Under the pieces are notes generated by a model that worked only from the letters and a program-made list of their open reading frames with translations, was not told the origin of the DNA and did not search any database. A stretch of 64,000 nt of DNA from the NCBI GenBank assembly GCA_032164245.1, contig JAVMKO010000003.1:6086651-6150650 (forward strand), read 5' to 3'. The translations under genes and the position numbers were made by a program. How positions within the stretch are numbered: the stretch's first letter is position 1; every line of letters begins with the position of its first letter. Shown one piece after another: positions 30,301-43,350 of the stretch. This DNA comes from Sternotherus odoratus. Taxonomy: Eukaryota > Chordata > Testudines > Kinosternidae.

Positions 30301-32190
30301 CCTAGTGTAAGTATAAAGCATAGGGGACTTTAATGGCAGCCAGAAAGACTTAAAGAATCTCTTTTCCCTACTCTCACTCAGGATTTGGATCTTTATATGA
30401 AAAATGGACCTTGGGCAAAAGTGGGCAAGGAAACAAAATGTCTTCTCTAAAATATTAAGGGGACATGTTCTGCCTCCGTCATTCTTTATGGACGTGTCTG
30501 TGGCTTTAAGCAAAGGGTTAATTCAATAACAAATTTCTCTATATTAAAAGTGGCTATTGGTGTTCTGTACAGTGAGCACTGCACTGACTGTCATCAGGAA
30601 CATTCATTTACATCAGTCAGTTCGGCAGTCTTAGGCTCCAGTGCTTGTGCTTTAATATTTCATCAGGAACCAGGAAATCTCAAGGCTTGATGAAGAATCT
30701 ACACAGCATTCATGCTTGAACATTGCTTCTCGAGGTTATGGAGTGGCTGAATTAAATAAACTGTACAAAACAGCTGAACATTTGTAAATAAATAAATGTA
30801 GTAGTTTGAACTTTCCACCATGAGAGGATATTGTGATTAAATAGTGAGTGCTACCGCAGTGCCAAGTGGAAGAATTAAAGGGCCCAATTCTCTGCTGCTT
30901 TACCCCTTCTGTAGTCATTTATCTGAGTGCAAAGTGGGTGTAAAACACTCCCCCTGTGTGATTGGACAATTCAGATTTGGTAACATTCTACACCTGTACT
31001 GCTGTCCCTTTACACATGTGCAAATGACGACAAACTGGGTGGGCAAGGAAGTGGAGAATTATGCCCTGGGATAGTGAATACCCTCAGCCTGGGCAATCAT
31101 GAGGCTGACATTGAACGATCTGTTTCTCTTCCATCATATTCCAGCTCCTAAACTCTTGTCCTACTTCTCCTTCTTTGACACAAAGATATATGAATTGAAA
31201 GCGCTGTACGCCTTTTATAGTGCTGCTGGTGTGAGAATTTAGTGTAAATGCATGCCAGCTCATTATGTAACACACTGAAGAGGCTACTTTGTATTTCATG
31301 TATCCTCCCTGCAACCCAGAACCTAGAAGTCCATCAGGAACCTTCAGTCCCACATTGTAACCCAACTCTCTTCCTGTTACATTTTCTACCTTTAATAATG
31401 TGTTCTTTGGAGTTTTAGTTTCCCTTGGCAACTTTTAAACTGTGTAGATGTAATCATTATAGTGAGTGATGACATGAAGTCACGGGTGACATGGTACAAA
31501 TGATTCTTGCTAAATAATTATATGATGAGCTGCAGGAAGGAGTTTTATTAGTCTTAACTCAGCAGGTATTGATTGGGGACGGGAAAAGGACCAATCGATA
31601 TATCAGGGTTTTTTGTGAGCATAAGGCAATAAGTGATGGTTTCAGCAAACTCTATAAATCACAGAGAAGATTTCATGATGAAAATAAGAGCTATGAACTA
31701 CCTTTTAAAGTTTCACTGAGCTGCATTGAAGAGAATCACGGACCTTAGTCATTTATCTCCATTACACTGGGGATCCTTTGAGAATTGAAAGATTGAAGAA
31801 TGACGCCGTTAGATTTTCCTTTATGGGAAGACGATTAGGAGTGGTGTCTGAGTATTACTTCCAAATCACAAGATGCAGCTTGACTCTTGAAAGAAATCCT
31901 TGGTTTGGCCAATAAAAAAAAGAGTCTGCTCTGCTTTATCCTTATACAGTTGTTGCACTTAAGAAATGCAGTCTGTTGGTTTTAAAAAAATTATCCATTT
32001 TTCAAATGGGGAACATGACTGGAACCAGTAACATATCTGAGAATGAAACACATATTTGAGTATAACCATTGTACTCATCTATCTGCCTGTGAGGTTTTTT
32101 TACGTCTAGATCCTGCAATTGGATGCCCTTGGGCATACCTCTTGGTAAATTCAATTGCAGGATCGTGGGCTCTGTGAACTATGATATCTA
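30301..32190. other. MSRA intron, no feature recognised
   Basis: AT-rich, without supported coding or repeat features. Confidence 0.5.
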
Positions 32191-32204
32191 GATGCTGGTC
32201 TTTA

Positions 32205-32300
32205 TTATCATTATTCGTATTTTGTTATGATAGTGTCCAATGGCCCTGATGAGAGTCAGGGCCCCATTGTGGTAGGCGCTTTACAGTAAAAGAAAATATT
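32205..32300 (+). repeat. Ancient CORE-SINE-like fragment
   Basis: Reads TTATGATAGTGTCCAATGG, then GTCAGGGCCCCATTGTGG and GGCGCTTTACAGTAAAAG. It shares wording with 21545-21720. Confidence 0.5.
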
Positions 32301-32499
32301 TCTCAGATAACTATTTTCCATTTTGGATGTTTCAAACCAGATCTTTAGCTGGTGTAAATGAGCATAGCTCCATTGATTTAGATCGAACTTTGTGATTTAA
32401 ATGAGCTTAGGATCTGGCCCTTCAGCTTCAGAATACTTTCTTTATTTTCTTTGACTTAGTTATCCAGAGTATAATCTGACCCACAGGCCAAATGTATAT

Positions 32500-32765
32500 C
32501 ATAGAATCATAGAATATTAGGGTTGGAAGGGACCTCTGGAGGTCATCTAGTCCAACCTCCTGCTCAAAGCAGGACCAATCCCCAACAAATCCCCAAGTAA
32601 ATCATCCCAGCCAGGGCTTTGTCAAGACTGACTTTAAAAACCTCTAAGGAAGGTGATTCTATCCCCTCCCTAGGTAACCCATTCCAGTGCTTCACCACCT
32701 TCCTAGTGAAAAAGTTTTTCCTAATATCCAATCTAAACCTTCCCAACTGCAACTTGATTTCTCTA
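32500..32765 (-). mobile_element. CR1 LINE 3' end
   Basis: Begins ATCATAGAATCATAGAATA, then GGGTTGGAAGGGACCTCTGG and TCATCTAGTCCAACC. On the minus strand it encodes the CR1 C-terminal stretch [19 protein letters not shown]. The 3' wording is the complement of the tail of the SINE at 61960-62898. Confidence 0.9.
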
Positions 32766-33144
32766 TGTGTGTGTGCATGTGTGTGCCCTGCAAAATTCCA
32801 GATACCCAAAGCACAAAGCAGAGCTGTTTATAAGTAGGAATAATATATCAGGGACGGAGAGTGGTTGGGCTGAAAACAGCTTCCTTTAAGAGATTCGTCA
32901 TATTTTGCTCTGATACAGGATTCACCCAGTGAATTAGGGCTAAGTGTTCAGTTCTGGGGGACAGAGAGATCTCTATAGAATCTCAGATCAGCATGTCATT
33001 TAAAGAGCAGTGTTTATTATTCGGAGTGGATCACATACACCCTGATTGAATTGGCCTTGTCATCACTGGTTACTTGTAAGGTAACTACTCCCTTTTCTTC
33101 ATGTGCCATTATATTTATGCCTGTATCTGTAATTTTCTCCATGC

Positions 33145-33262
33145 ATCTGAATAAATGGTTTTTTACCCACAAAAATTTATGCCCAAATAAATCTGCTAGT
33201 CTTTAAAGTGCCACTGGGCTCCTCATTGTTTTTGTGAATACACACTAATATGGCTACCCTTC
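33145..33262 (+). mobile_element. Short Penelope-linked repeat
   Basis: Reads GCATCTGAATAAATGG, then ACCCACAAAAATTTATGC and CTAGTCTTTAAAGTGCCAC, ending CTACCCTTCTGATAG. This copy keeps CTGA where others have CCGA, which matters for the hammerhead comparison. It is old and diverged. Confidence 0.7.
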
Positions 33263-33269
33263 TGATAGT

Positions 33270-34149
33270 TTGTTGTATGACATCTTTTAGATATGTCAAA
33301 GAAGTTCTATTTGTATGATTAGCCACTAAAATAAGGAAAAGGCGGAAGTGGCATAGTGATCATCAATGGTTTTCTTGGTTTATGCTCTTAAATCTATTTT
33401 ATATGTAGTTTAATATTTTAAAATTCTAAATTAGTTTTAAGTTTTATTGTAATATATTTTGGTTTTGGCACACTGACCTATGGCTAAGTCACTATTAATA
33501 ATCTTGACTTGACTATCAGAAAAGTAAGTGCTCTAAAATAGATAATAGCTTATTTTATTTTATAAGGAATTATGTCTGGTCCATTTACAAGAGATCTGCT
33601 ATTGAAATAATGTTGCCTGCTCAGGCAGAACTGCACTGGAAAGGCCATTGCTAGATCTCAGCCATTTGAATTGATTTATCAAGGTCAAATATTTGTTGAT
33701 GAACCTCTCTTGTTGCATTAATAGGACAGTCTTGCTGATGAACCTCTTATACTTCTTGAGCCTCTAGGTTGCTTTATTTACCGATTCAGATTTCAGTATC
33801 CAGTGTCAGATTTCTTTGCCTCTCTTTCACATCTCTTTCACCTACTGTATGAATACAGTGCAATACAGTGCTTTATTTTCCAACTTTGGCATGAGTCACG
33901 TGGATTTTTTAGCCTCACATTGTGGACAAACATTCTGTCACACTGCAAGGAGGCATTTTCATTTATTTAGACTGCATTCTGGTGGATCTGTATAGGAACT
34001 AGCTTTGTAGTAGCAGAGGTGCTCAATTGTTTTCTTAATGTGGACCATATCTTGATAGAGAGATTGTCTTGTGAATGCATCCCCTACAGTTCATGATCTT
34101 ATAACCTCTTGATGATTACAAAAGCAACTACTTACATAGGAAAGTATCT
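33270..34149. other. MSRA intron, no feature recognised
   Basis: AT-rich, with no supported feature. Confidence 0.5.
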
Positions 34150-34670
34150 CAGGAGGATGTTAAAGAGCAGTTACTAAGTTAGATAATCTTAAATAAGCAG
34201 GTCTGGATAACTTTTATTGAGGAATTTTAAAAGAGCTGGCCGAGGAGCTCACTGGACTTTTAAGGCTGGTTTTCAATAAGTCATAGAACACTGGGGAAGT
34301 TTCATAAGACTTGAAGAATGCTTATGTTGTGCCCATATTTAAAAATGTAAATAGGATGAACGTCAGTCCTGGGCAAGGTAATGGAGTAGCTAATATGGGA
34401 CTCAATTAATAAAAAATTAAAGAAGGGTAATATAATTAATGTTAATAAAGCTTATGGAAGATAGATCCTGTCAAACTAAGTTGATTTTTTTTGTTAAGAT
34501 TACAAGTTTGGATGATAAAGGTAATAGTGTTGATGTAATATACTTAGAAATCTGTAAGGCATTTGACTTGGTACGACATGACATTTTTATTAAAAACATA
34601 CAAAGATATAAAATTAACATGGCACAAATTACATTGATTATAAACTAACTAACTGATGGGTCTCAAATCC
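34150..34670 (+). mobile_element. CR1 LINE fragment, reverse transcriptase
   Basis: The + strand has the CR1-like DVIYLEICKAFDLVRHDIF (compare [16 protein letters not shown] in the copy at 51217-53169) near 34530-34590. A decayed upstream RT region precedes it. Both ends are truncated and stops are frequent. Confidence 0.8.
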
Positions 34671-34807
34671 TGATTCTCCCCATGCATTGCCTAGGGAGCT
34701 TGGGCGCCTAATTTGGGATTGTGAATTGCACTTAGTGGCAGGGTACCTAAATGCAGTGCCTAAATCCCACCCAGAGTGCTTACCGTTGGCACGCTGGGAG
34801 GAGGCTT

Positions 34808-35060
34808 TCAGAAATTCTAAGGCCAGAAGGAACTATTCTGTCCATCAATCTTTTGTACAACACAGGTCACAGGACTTCCCCAAAATAATTCCTGTTCAAA
34901 CCAAGCAGATCTTCTAGAAAAAACCCATCCAGTCTTGGTTTTAAAATTGCCAGTGACTTGTTCCAATGGATAATTACCTTCACTATTAAAAAAAATTACT
35001 CCTTATTTGCAGACTTCATTGGCTTGCATTGGTGTGCTTGTCATTATGGATTTCCAAGCT
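34808..35060 (-). mobile_element. Old CR1 LINE 3' end
   Basis: Reads TTCTAAGGCCAGAAGGAAC, then TCTGTCCATCAATC and AACACAGGTCACAGGAC, the wording of an older CR1 subfamily end in minus orientation. Confidence 0.65.
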
Positions 35061-35219
35061 TCTATCTAATATGAGGCATCAGAACTTGAGGGGGAGGTGA
35101 TAGGTGTATTCTGATGTTATGACTTTACCCGTGGTTATTCAATTATTATTCTGTTGTACCAACAAGTTCTACAGACTCCAGTCTGAAATTCCCCATTTTG
35201 AAATGAAGCTTCTCCCTGA

Positions 35220-35325
35220 CATGTAACTGTGTCCCATGAAAGCTTATGCTGAAATAAACTGGTTAGTCTCTAAGGTGCTACAAAGTCTTCCTCGTTTTAT
35301 TTACGGATACAGACTAACATGGCTG
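35220..35325 (+). mobile_element. Short Penelope-linked repeat
   Basis: Reads GTGTCCCATGAAAGCTTATGC, then GGTTAGTCTCTAAGGTGC and CAGACTAACATGGCTGC. Same unit as 3590-3718, with the 5' end decayed. Confidence 0.7.
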
Positions 35326-35814
35326 CTAATCTTAAACCTGTCAAAGAGCAAATTATATCCTCCTACAGCTTAGATGATAAAAAGTGTCACTGAAGAAGCT
35401 GGAAGGGTGCTAGAGAAGAACTATACTGAGAGGTAGATTGTTCTTTAGCACAGGGGATGAGTATGATAGTTTAGATCTCTTAAAGGAGTTGAGTTTTGTG
35501 GTTAGGAATTTTCTTCATATGTTCATGGGGCTCTGTTAAGTGTGTGTGTGGGGGGGGGGGAACCTTCATATTTGTGTATTTTATAAACATCCCGTATTGG
35601 ATAATATAGGTCTTGGGCTGACATTGAAGCTACAACTACTTGTGAAGAAGGGGTATTTTCTTCTCCCTATCTTTGAATGCTTTCTTGAGAAATGGCTTCC
35701 TGACGTACAAGCATTAGACCATATTCTGACTTCATTCATACCATTGTAAACCTAGAATAACTCACTGACATCATGGATTCCCTTTGTCATAACTAAAATG
35801 AAATTCTGACCCAC
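35326..35814. other. MSRA intron, no feature recognised
   Basis: Short G run near 35551-35560. Nothing else seen. Confidence 0.5.
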
Positions 35815-36475
35815 TATAGAACCATAGAAATGTAGGGCAGGAAGAGACCTTGAGAAGTCATGAAGTCCAGCCCCTTGTCCCGAGGGAGGACCAAGTAAAC
35901 CATCCCTGACCGATATTTCTCCAACCTGTCCTCAGAAACCTTCAGTGATGGAGATTCCCTTGAAAGCCTATTCTAGAGCTTAAGTACACTTATAGTTAGA
36001 AAGTTTTACCTAATATCTAATCTAAATCTCTTGTTGTAGAATCTAGATTAACACCATTATATCTTGTCCTATCTTCAGTGGATATGGAGAACAATTAATC
36101 ACCTTCAAATATGTTAAGGTCTGTTATAAAGAGTTTTCCCCCAGTCTTCCTTTCTCAACATTAAACATACCCAGTTTTTTTAACCTTTCCTCATGGGTCA
36201 TATTTTCTGAAACTTTTATTATTGTTGTTTTTCCCTTCTGGACTCTCTCCAAATTTGTCCACATCTTTCCTAAAATGTGGTGCCCAAAACTGGACACAGT
36301 TTTCCTAGTTAGGCTTCACCGGTACAGAGTAGAACAAGACAATTACCTCCTGTGTCTTAAATATGATACTCCTGTTAATACACCCTAGAATGGTATTAGT
36401 CTTTTTTCCAGCTGCATCACATTGTTGACTCATGTTCAATTTGTGATTACCTTAACCAAAATCTCATTTTAAATA
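35815..36475 (-). mobile_element. CR1 LINE, 3' part
   Basis: The 3' end reads ACCATAGAAATGTAGGGCAG, then GAAGTCATGAAGTCCAGCC. It continues through the RT C-terminal and thumb region in the same wording as 27965-28570, with many changes. Confidence 0.85.
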
Positions 36476-37269
36476 TCATGTGTAAAAAACATTGGTGTTG
36501 CTAGAATCAATGGTAAAGAGTTTTTAAAAAGCTAAAATAAGACCTACTTTCGAATCACTAGTATAAAGCCTCTTCCAATAGTGTTTCTATTACATTAATT
36601 GTTCATATTTTTGAATTTGTATCTGAAGTCTTACATATATGCAGTATATTATTATGTTGACAGAAAGAGAGTGAGAGCTGTAATGTCATAATGGACAAAG
36701 CAATTAAGACTCGGCTCAGAAAAGAGAACAGAGTTAACCACAGATGACATTGTGGGATACTTAAATAGCAAATTTCACATCATTTTTTGATTTAGTATAT
36801 CTTCTTTTAAACAAAAACAGGATTATTAAGATCAATCATCCTACAGCAGTTGTTTAGTAAATTGAATTTCTTGCCTCGTTTGTTACTCAGTGGATTAATG
36901 GATTTCAACAAGTAATATTTGCCAAAGGGCTTTAAAAATCAGTGGTGCTCCCTTGACAACAAAGGTTAGACATATAAAAGACATTAGAAATAACAATATC
37001 AGCAGCAGTGACATGTGAGAGATATATGGATCTACACATAGAATCTGTATTATACTTAGAATTATGTTGTCTACATGGCACAGTTGGCTAGTGCATTCAG
37101 TTTTCACCTCTGGAGACCTAGGTACAAATCTATTTAAATTACAAGAGAAAATATCTTGTCTAGAATTTAGTAGGTAATTGGCCACATTATAAAGCTGCTA
37201 GTATTACTTACAGTTCCTGTTCAGGAGAGGCCCTTGTCTGGGCTAGCAGCTGGTGATACAGGGAAAGCT
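36476..37269. other. MSRA intron, no feature recognised
   Basis: AT-rich, without supported features. Confidence 0.5.
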
Positions 37270-38330
37270 GAGTTCATAGATTTCAAGGCAAGAAGGGACC
37301 ATTATGGTCACCTACTCTGACCTCCTGCACAATACAAACCAAAACCCCATATCCAATAATTTTTGCATCAAGCCCATAATTTGTATTTGAACTATGATAT
37401 ATCATTAGGAAGATACCCTGTCTTAATTTAAGGACTTCAGGTAATGGAAAAAGCACCATATCTATATGTAGGTTGTTCGAGGTTAATTAGCCTCACTGTT
37501 CAAATGTATGCCTTATTTCTCATCTGAATTTGTCTGGCTTCAGCTTTCAACCATTGGATCTTGTTATAGCTTTTTCTGCTAGATTAAAGAGCTCCTTGAT
37601 ATCAGAAATCTCTTCCCCGTGCAGGTGCTTGTAGATTGTGATCAAGATATTTCTTAACCTTCTCTTTGATCAACTCAATTGATTGAGCTTTTAAGGCTCT
37701 CATGATAAAGCATGCCTTTTACTCTTCACATTTTTCTTGTAGCTCTTTTCTGAACACTTTTCAATTTTTGAACATCCTTTCTGAAAAGTGAATACCTGAA
37801 CTGTAGGTGGGATGACTATTAATAGTCTCAGTAAAGTTGTATAAGTAGTTAATAACATCACCCTAGTTAATATTCCCCTATTTAAACATTCAAGGAGCTC
37901 ATTTGCCACCTTAGCTACAGTGACTAATTGGAGGCTCATGTTCAATTATCCCTTAAGTGCTTTTGCTTTCTAGGACACAGTTCCCTATCTTATAAATTTA
38001 ACCTACATTCTTTTTCCTCCTAGATATATGACTTTGCATAAAATGTATGTTGTTCAAATCAACAATCCCCCCCCCCCCAATTTCCAAGCAATCCAGGTTA
38101 GTTGGTATAACTGACCAGTCCCATAAGTATTTACCACTCCACAAATTATTGTTACCTGCAAATTTTACCAGTGATTTTATTTTCCTCTAGATCATCGATA
38201 AAGTTATTGAATAGCATTGAGTCAAGAACATAACCCTGCTGATGCTTCTAAAAACTTCATTGGATGACAATTCACCATTTATATTTATTGTTTGTGATCA
38301 CTTAGCCAGATTTGAATCCATTTTTACATG
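37270..38330 (-). mobile_element. Old CR1 LINE
   Basis: Starts TTCATAGATTTCAAGGCAAG, then CTACTCTGACCTCCTGC. It runs through heavily mutated RT wording up to TTTATATTTATTGTTTGTGATC. Parallel spacing to the CR1 at 27965-29062 supports the call. A C10 run (38066-38075) interrupts it. Confidence 0.75.
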
Positions 38331-38955
38331 GGCTGCATTTATTCTTGTATAGTGCCAACTTCTTTATCTGAGTGTCACATGGGAATTAGTTACATTGGCA
38401 AATCTGGCTGCATGAGGAAACTTGCCCAGCATGTAATCGTGCTATGCCTGACTAACCATTGCCACTTTCACCAGCACCATATTTTTAAAACATCCTCACA
38501 CACAACTTTGCCAATTAACCTATCAGAATATACTATTAAGCAGTACATGAAAACTATAATTATATCAGTTTCCCCCCCTCACTTAAAAACCAAAACTGAA
38601 AACATGACTTTTTCAAGCCTTTGCATTTATTCTTGCTGTCACAGCCGGAGGCAGCCTTTAAAATGGGAGAACCTCTATTCTTGAAATATGTTAGCCAGAC
38701 TGTATATGTTATTTGTCATTGTACTGCTTTTAAAAGCATTGTTCTGATCATTAGGAGGGATAAGGGAGTTAAAATGGGATTATATTTTAATATATGATGA
38801 ACAGACTATTGTAGTTTATTAATAATTAATTATAAGTTGTAATTATTATTAGGTCAAATCCTTAAGCCTTTATTCAGATTTTACTGAGTAAGGACTGAGA
38901 AAATGAGGAGAGGGGAAAATAATAGAAAATGTGGAAATGGCTAAAGTGCTGAATG
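38331..38955. other. MSRA intron, no feature recognised
   Basis: AT-rich sequence. A 118-codon frame at 38328-38684 has no similarity I recognise and is probably chance. Confidence 0.45.
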
Positions 38956-39425
38956 ATTTTTGTTTCAGGTCTCACCAAAAAGTTTAGTAGCAATTGGACA
39001 GGTCATTTAATGAATGCCAGTGAAAATGAGGTAGGAGCAGAGGCTAAAATAGGGAAAGAACAAGTTAAAAATTACTTAAGCAAGTTAGATGTTTTCAAGT
39101 CACCAGGGCCTGATTAAATATATCCTATAATACTCAAGGAGTTGACTGAGAAGATATCTGAACCATGAGTGATTATCTTCAAAAAGTCATGGAAGATTGG
39201 TGAGATTCCAGAAGACAGGAAAATATAGTGCCCATCTTTAAAAGGGGAATAAGGACAACATGAGGAATTACAGACCAATCAGCTTAACTTCAGTACCTGG
39301 AAAAATAATGGAGCAAATAATTAAGCAATACATTTGCAGACACTTCAAAGATAACATGGTGATAAGTAACAGTCAACATGGATGTCTCAAGAACAAATTG
39401 TGTCAAACCAACCGAATAGCTTTCT
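38956..39425 (+). mobile_element. CR1 LINE fragment, N-terminal part of RT
   Basis: The + strand reads NYLSKLDVFKSPGPD near 39070 and [20 protein letters not shown] at about 39262-39325, the CR1 RT entry motifs. The 3' side stops where a GC-rich segment begins at about 39430. Confidence 0.88.
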
Positions 39426-39840
39426 TTGCGGTAGCAGTAGCCTGGAGCCCCAGGGCTCTGATGGTGATTTAAAGGGGCATGGGCTCCAGCCACTGCCAGG
39501 AGTCCCAGGCCCTTTTAAATTGCTAGACCTGGAGAAGCTGCCCCTCATTGGCCCCCCTCATCAGCAGCCCTGCTGGTACAGTCAGCTGTGTCCCAGTTAT
39601 TTCCAGTACACGGGACCAGCTTACTTTCATCTCTACTACTACTCCTTTCCTCCTTCAGGTTTCCAACTCTCTGTCCAAGCACTTCCTTCCTGTCTGTTTA
39701 TATAGTCCCAGCTGCTGGGGGGGAGTTACTTCCACCCAATTAGCCCCTCAGGTGTATCTCTACTCAGTTCATTGACACCCTCTTCCAACTGCCTGTCTTT
39801 CAGTCAGGTCCCAATTAATGTGCACTGATGGAGATTTGAG
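39426..39840. other. GC-rich unclassified repeat-like segment
   Basis: The sequence changes abruptly from CR1 coding to GGAGCCCCAGGGCTC, then AGTCCCAGGCCCTTTTAAAT, with a TATA-like TTTATATAG near 39697. It resembles LTR-type DNA, but I could not define ends. Confidence 0.3.
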
Positions 39841-40605
39841 TGACAAGATGCTGAGTGCTTGGTTTTATTCTCCAATGGAATTCAATATAAAATAGCATAA
39901 AATCCAGCCAAGCCTTCTCGTCAGGCTTGGCTCCCTACAGGATTTTTGCTTAGCCCAAATCCTAGATTCTTTTTCTCTAAAGGGTCATTCCCGGTTCTCT
40001 TACATCCAAGGGAGGTAATGAGCCAGCTGCAGCTATGGCTTAGCAAAATACATTTAACTGTTGTTTTTTTAACAGGATCATCACCCAGTCACAGGGTAGA
40101 ATTGCCAGCCTCTTCCAGTGCAGTGCAATTTTTTTCCTCATATAACTGTAATCCTTCATTTGAGGGAAATTTTTAAGCACTTGTCAAAACCAAAAAGATT
40201 TGAGTGTTTGCATGATGCAAAATAAGTATTTTAAGAGTATCTTGATTGCAGTAAAATGAACTAAGCACATAATATGTCTCCAGCTGAATGATGTTTTTAA
40301 TGTTTTACATCTGTATTTGACTGCTTATGTGATTTACCAACACATAATATACTTATAGTTAATGTACATCCCATTTAAATGGAGATATCAAAATAGAATC
40401 GCTTCATGTCTATTTAAACAAGAAAGGAATGGACTTGCTAAAAATACCAATTGTATACGCCCACAAAGGACTGTGGCGAAATAGAGAATTGGCTAGTCCA
40501 GATGCCTGGGATCAGTTAAAATTAGGTCTATTGAATCTTTACACTGCAATCCTATTAGATAAGAAGCATGATCCTAATGGTTCAGTGTGCTTCCTCTCCC
40601 CACAG
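39841..40605. other. End of the 30.2-kb MSRA intron
   Basis: AT-rich intronic DNA ending in GCTTCCTCTCCCCACAG, a normal polypyrimidine tract and acceptor. Confidence 0.6.
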
Positions 40606-40712
40606 GAATGCGGCAAGGTAATGACTTTGGCACACAGTATCGCTCGGCCATCTACACGTTCTCTCAGGAACAGATGGAAGCTGCTCTGAGATCTAAAGAG
40701 GATTATCAAAAG
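40606..40712 (+). CDS. MSRA: MSRA coding exon (probably exon 5 of 6)
   Basis: The 107-bp exon completes the Gly codon begun at 10424 and then reads [16 protein letters not shown], the conserved MsrA substrate-binding block. [14 protein letters not shown] follows, and the exon ends at a codon boundary. The acceptor is CCCCACAG at 40598-40605 and the donor is GTAATA from 40713. The exon phase matches the exon at 10320 exactly, which gives [13 protein letters not shown] across the junction as in known MsrA. The last exon, carrying the C-terminal cysteines, must lie beyond 64000, because no matching segment was seen between here and the window end. Confidence 0.96.
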
Positions 40713-42129
40713 GTAATATTGGATAGGATGTGGAATTAGCCTGTGCATGATCAAAGTTGAAGGGAAATTGGGCATGAGCACAGGTGGTGAGCTCATGTTC
40801 TGTGTGTTTGCTGCATATTGTTCCTTTCACTAGTGACTATATGTTGTGTTTATTTTAAGTATTAAGATTGAATTGTTATACAAGTTTTTGTGACTCATCT
40901 TGGTGGCTTTGTGTTGAATTATTTAGTTACTTGTTCTGGTAGAAAATATCAATGCTATAGTCTTAAAATACAGACTATGTAGATGTTCCAAAACAAAACC
41001 CAGGGACCACAGGGCTGTCCAAATCTCAACTTTGCTGTTGGCGTCTATTCCTATGATTCAAAGCAAACCTCAAATCCAAGCCCTCATGGAATTTGGGGAA
41101 GTTTGGATCCCGAGATTAGAACTCTGCCTCTGAGGGCCATCTCTAATTGTGTATTTCAGTCTTTGAAGTGTATCTGTTGTGCACTCAGCAACCTATTCCA
41201 TACCTTCTTAGACCAGGTGTGACTTGAGGAAGACTTGCAGTCTATTGTATGACTTAGGGAGACCCTATATGCTTACATTAGACAACACAAGATTAGTTTA
41301 ATGTGAGAGGTAGGAAGAAAGAGAAAACTACAGACTCTTTCAACTTCAACAGCTCCAGTGAACATTCCCATATGAATTAATGACATTTGGGTTGTGGCTT
41401 TTTCTATTGTAAGACATCCTATAGAACTCAGATTGACAAAAGGTGGCAGAATTATTATATATTAGAAAAGGCTATGAAGGGTCTGAACATCTTTTTCTTT
41501 GAAGATCCAGAAGTGTTTTTGAAAAATGTTGACTGTGTAGGTTTGCTTTTGAACGGTTCACTTAAATGGTGTCCCACTATGGAAGCTAAGTTCACAATCC
41601 AACTGTTGCAATTGATGGTACAAGGTATCACTGTAGAATGATGTTAATGTTTTAGGTTACTCTCTCTGGTTTTTCTCCATATAGTATTTCTACACTGTGA
41701 CAGCATTTAGATCATTACTCAACATCTCTGTCTAGAGCATCCAACTTCTTGTGATGTAGGAACACAGGAATTGCTACTAAATCAGCCTAGAGGTCTTGCC
41801 AGTATAATATCTGGTCTTTGATAGTGACAGAACTAGAGACTGCAGAGGAGGGTGTCAAAATTCCTATAATGGGCAATTATGGAGTAATCTACTATTATGC
41901 AGTTATGACATAATGCCATTGCAGATTAGCTAGCAAGTGGTGCTAAGAGAACAGCACCTTTCACATATCCCCACCAGGAAGAAAGATCATGTCACTTACA
42001 TAGGGCACCCACTGGAGGATGGTTATGTTGAAGAACAAGAATATTGGAGATCTAGTATTTGGGTATTATGGTGATAAGTGCTTTAGAGGTGCTGGTAGAT
42101 AAGATAGAAAGACAGAAGTCCTTCAAGAA
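40713..42129. other. MSRA intron, no feature recognised
   Basis: AT-rich intronic sequence starting with donor GTAATATTGG. No supported repeat. Confidence 0.55.
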
Positions 42130-42382
42130 TCTATATATATAAAAGTAAAATGGTGTATGCGTGTATGTATGCGTGTATGTATGTTCCCTTACTCCTTCCA
42201 CACCGTTTGAGCTAGAGACTTGAAATTTGGTACAGTTATAAGCCTTAGGGTCCTAGTCAGGGTAAGAGTCGAAAATTTTTCAAATCTCACCTCTGACGCC
42301 CCCCAGGGGTGAAATTCTTTAAAGGCCAATCACATCAGCTGGGCAGCTGCTGTTCTCTGTGACATAGTTATGATGTCATAAT

Positions 42383-42800
42383 ACCCCCTCCAACGGACCC
42401 TGCACTCGCTCAGCTCTCTGCCCCTTCCCCCCTCCAACGGACCCTGCACTCGCTCAGCTCTCTGCCCCCTCTCCCCTCCAACGGACCCCGCACTCGCTCA
42501 GCTCTCTGCCCCCTCTCCCCTCCAACGGACCCCGCACTCGCTCAGCTCTCTGCCCCCTCTTCCCTCCAACGGACCCCGCACTCGCTCAGCTCTCTGCCCC
42601 CTCTCCCCTCCAACGGACCCCGCACTCGCTCAGCTCTCTGCCCCCTCTCCCCTCCAACGGACCCCGCACTCGCTCAGCTCTCTGCCCCCTCCCCCCTCCA
42701 ATGGACCCCACACTCGCTCAGCTCTCTGCCCCCTCCCCCCTCCAATAGACCCCGCACTCGCTCAGCTCTCTTCCCCCTCCCCACCTCCGACGGACCCGAG
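42383..42800. repeat. 44-bp minisatellite inside the Helitron
   Basis: Units beginning CAACGGACCC recur at 42391, 42435, 42479, 42523, 42567, 42611, 42655, 42699 and 42743, exactly 44 bp apart, with a last partial unit near 42788. The last copies are most diverged (CAATGG, CAATAG). Two further units lie at 43350-43425, beyond the G-rich array. Confidence 0.95.
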
Positions 42801-43350
42801 TTGGGTTTGGTCGGAGGGTAAGTGAGGTCGGGGTGTCGGGTTTGGTCGGGGGGTGAGGTCGGGGTGTCGGGTTTGGTCGGAGGGTGAGGTCGGGGTGTCG
42901 GGTTTGGTCGGGGGTGAGGTGGGGGTGTTGGGTTTGGTCTGGAGGGGTGGGAAGGTGTCGGGGTGGGTGAGGGGTGAGGTGTGGGTGTTGGGGTTGGTCA
43001 GGGGGTGTTGGGTTTGGTGGGGGGTAAGGTGGGGGTGTTGGGTTTGGTTGGGGGGTGAGAAGGGGGGTCAGGGTTGGTCGAGGGGTAAGTGAGGTGTGGG
43101 TGTCGGGTTTGTTTGTGGTGGTAGGTAGGGGTGTCGGGTTTGGTTGGGGAGGAAAGTGAGGTGGGTGTGTCAGGTTTGGTCTACGGGGGGTGAGGTGTGG
43201 GTGTTGGTCAGGGGGTGTTGGGGTTGGTAGGGGGGTGACGTGGGGGTGTTGGGTTTGGGTGGGGGGTGAAAATGTGAGTCGGGGTTGGTCGAGGGGTAAG
43301 TGAGGTGGGGGTGTTGGGTTTGGTCGGGGGGGTGAGGTGGGGGTGTCAGG
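42796..43350. repeat. G-rich tandem repeat inside the Helitron
   Basis: Irregular units of about 30-35 bp share TCGGGTTTGGTCGGGGGGTGA wording. Many GGG runs at short spacing give strong G-quadruplex potential on the + strand. Frames through it are low-complexity and not genes. Confidence 0.9.

Noticed and set aside
42391..42790. CRISPR-like 44-bp periodicity
   Set aside because: Whole units repeat without variable spacers; a minisatellite in a Helitron.
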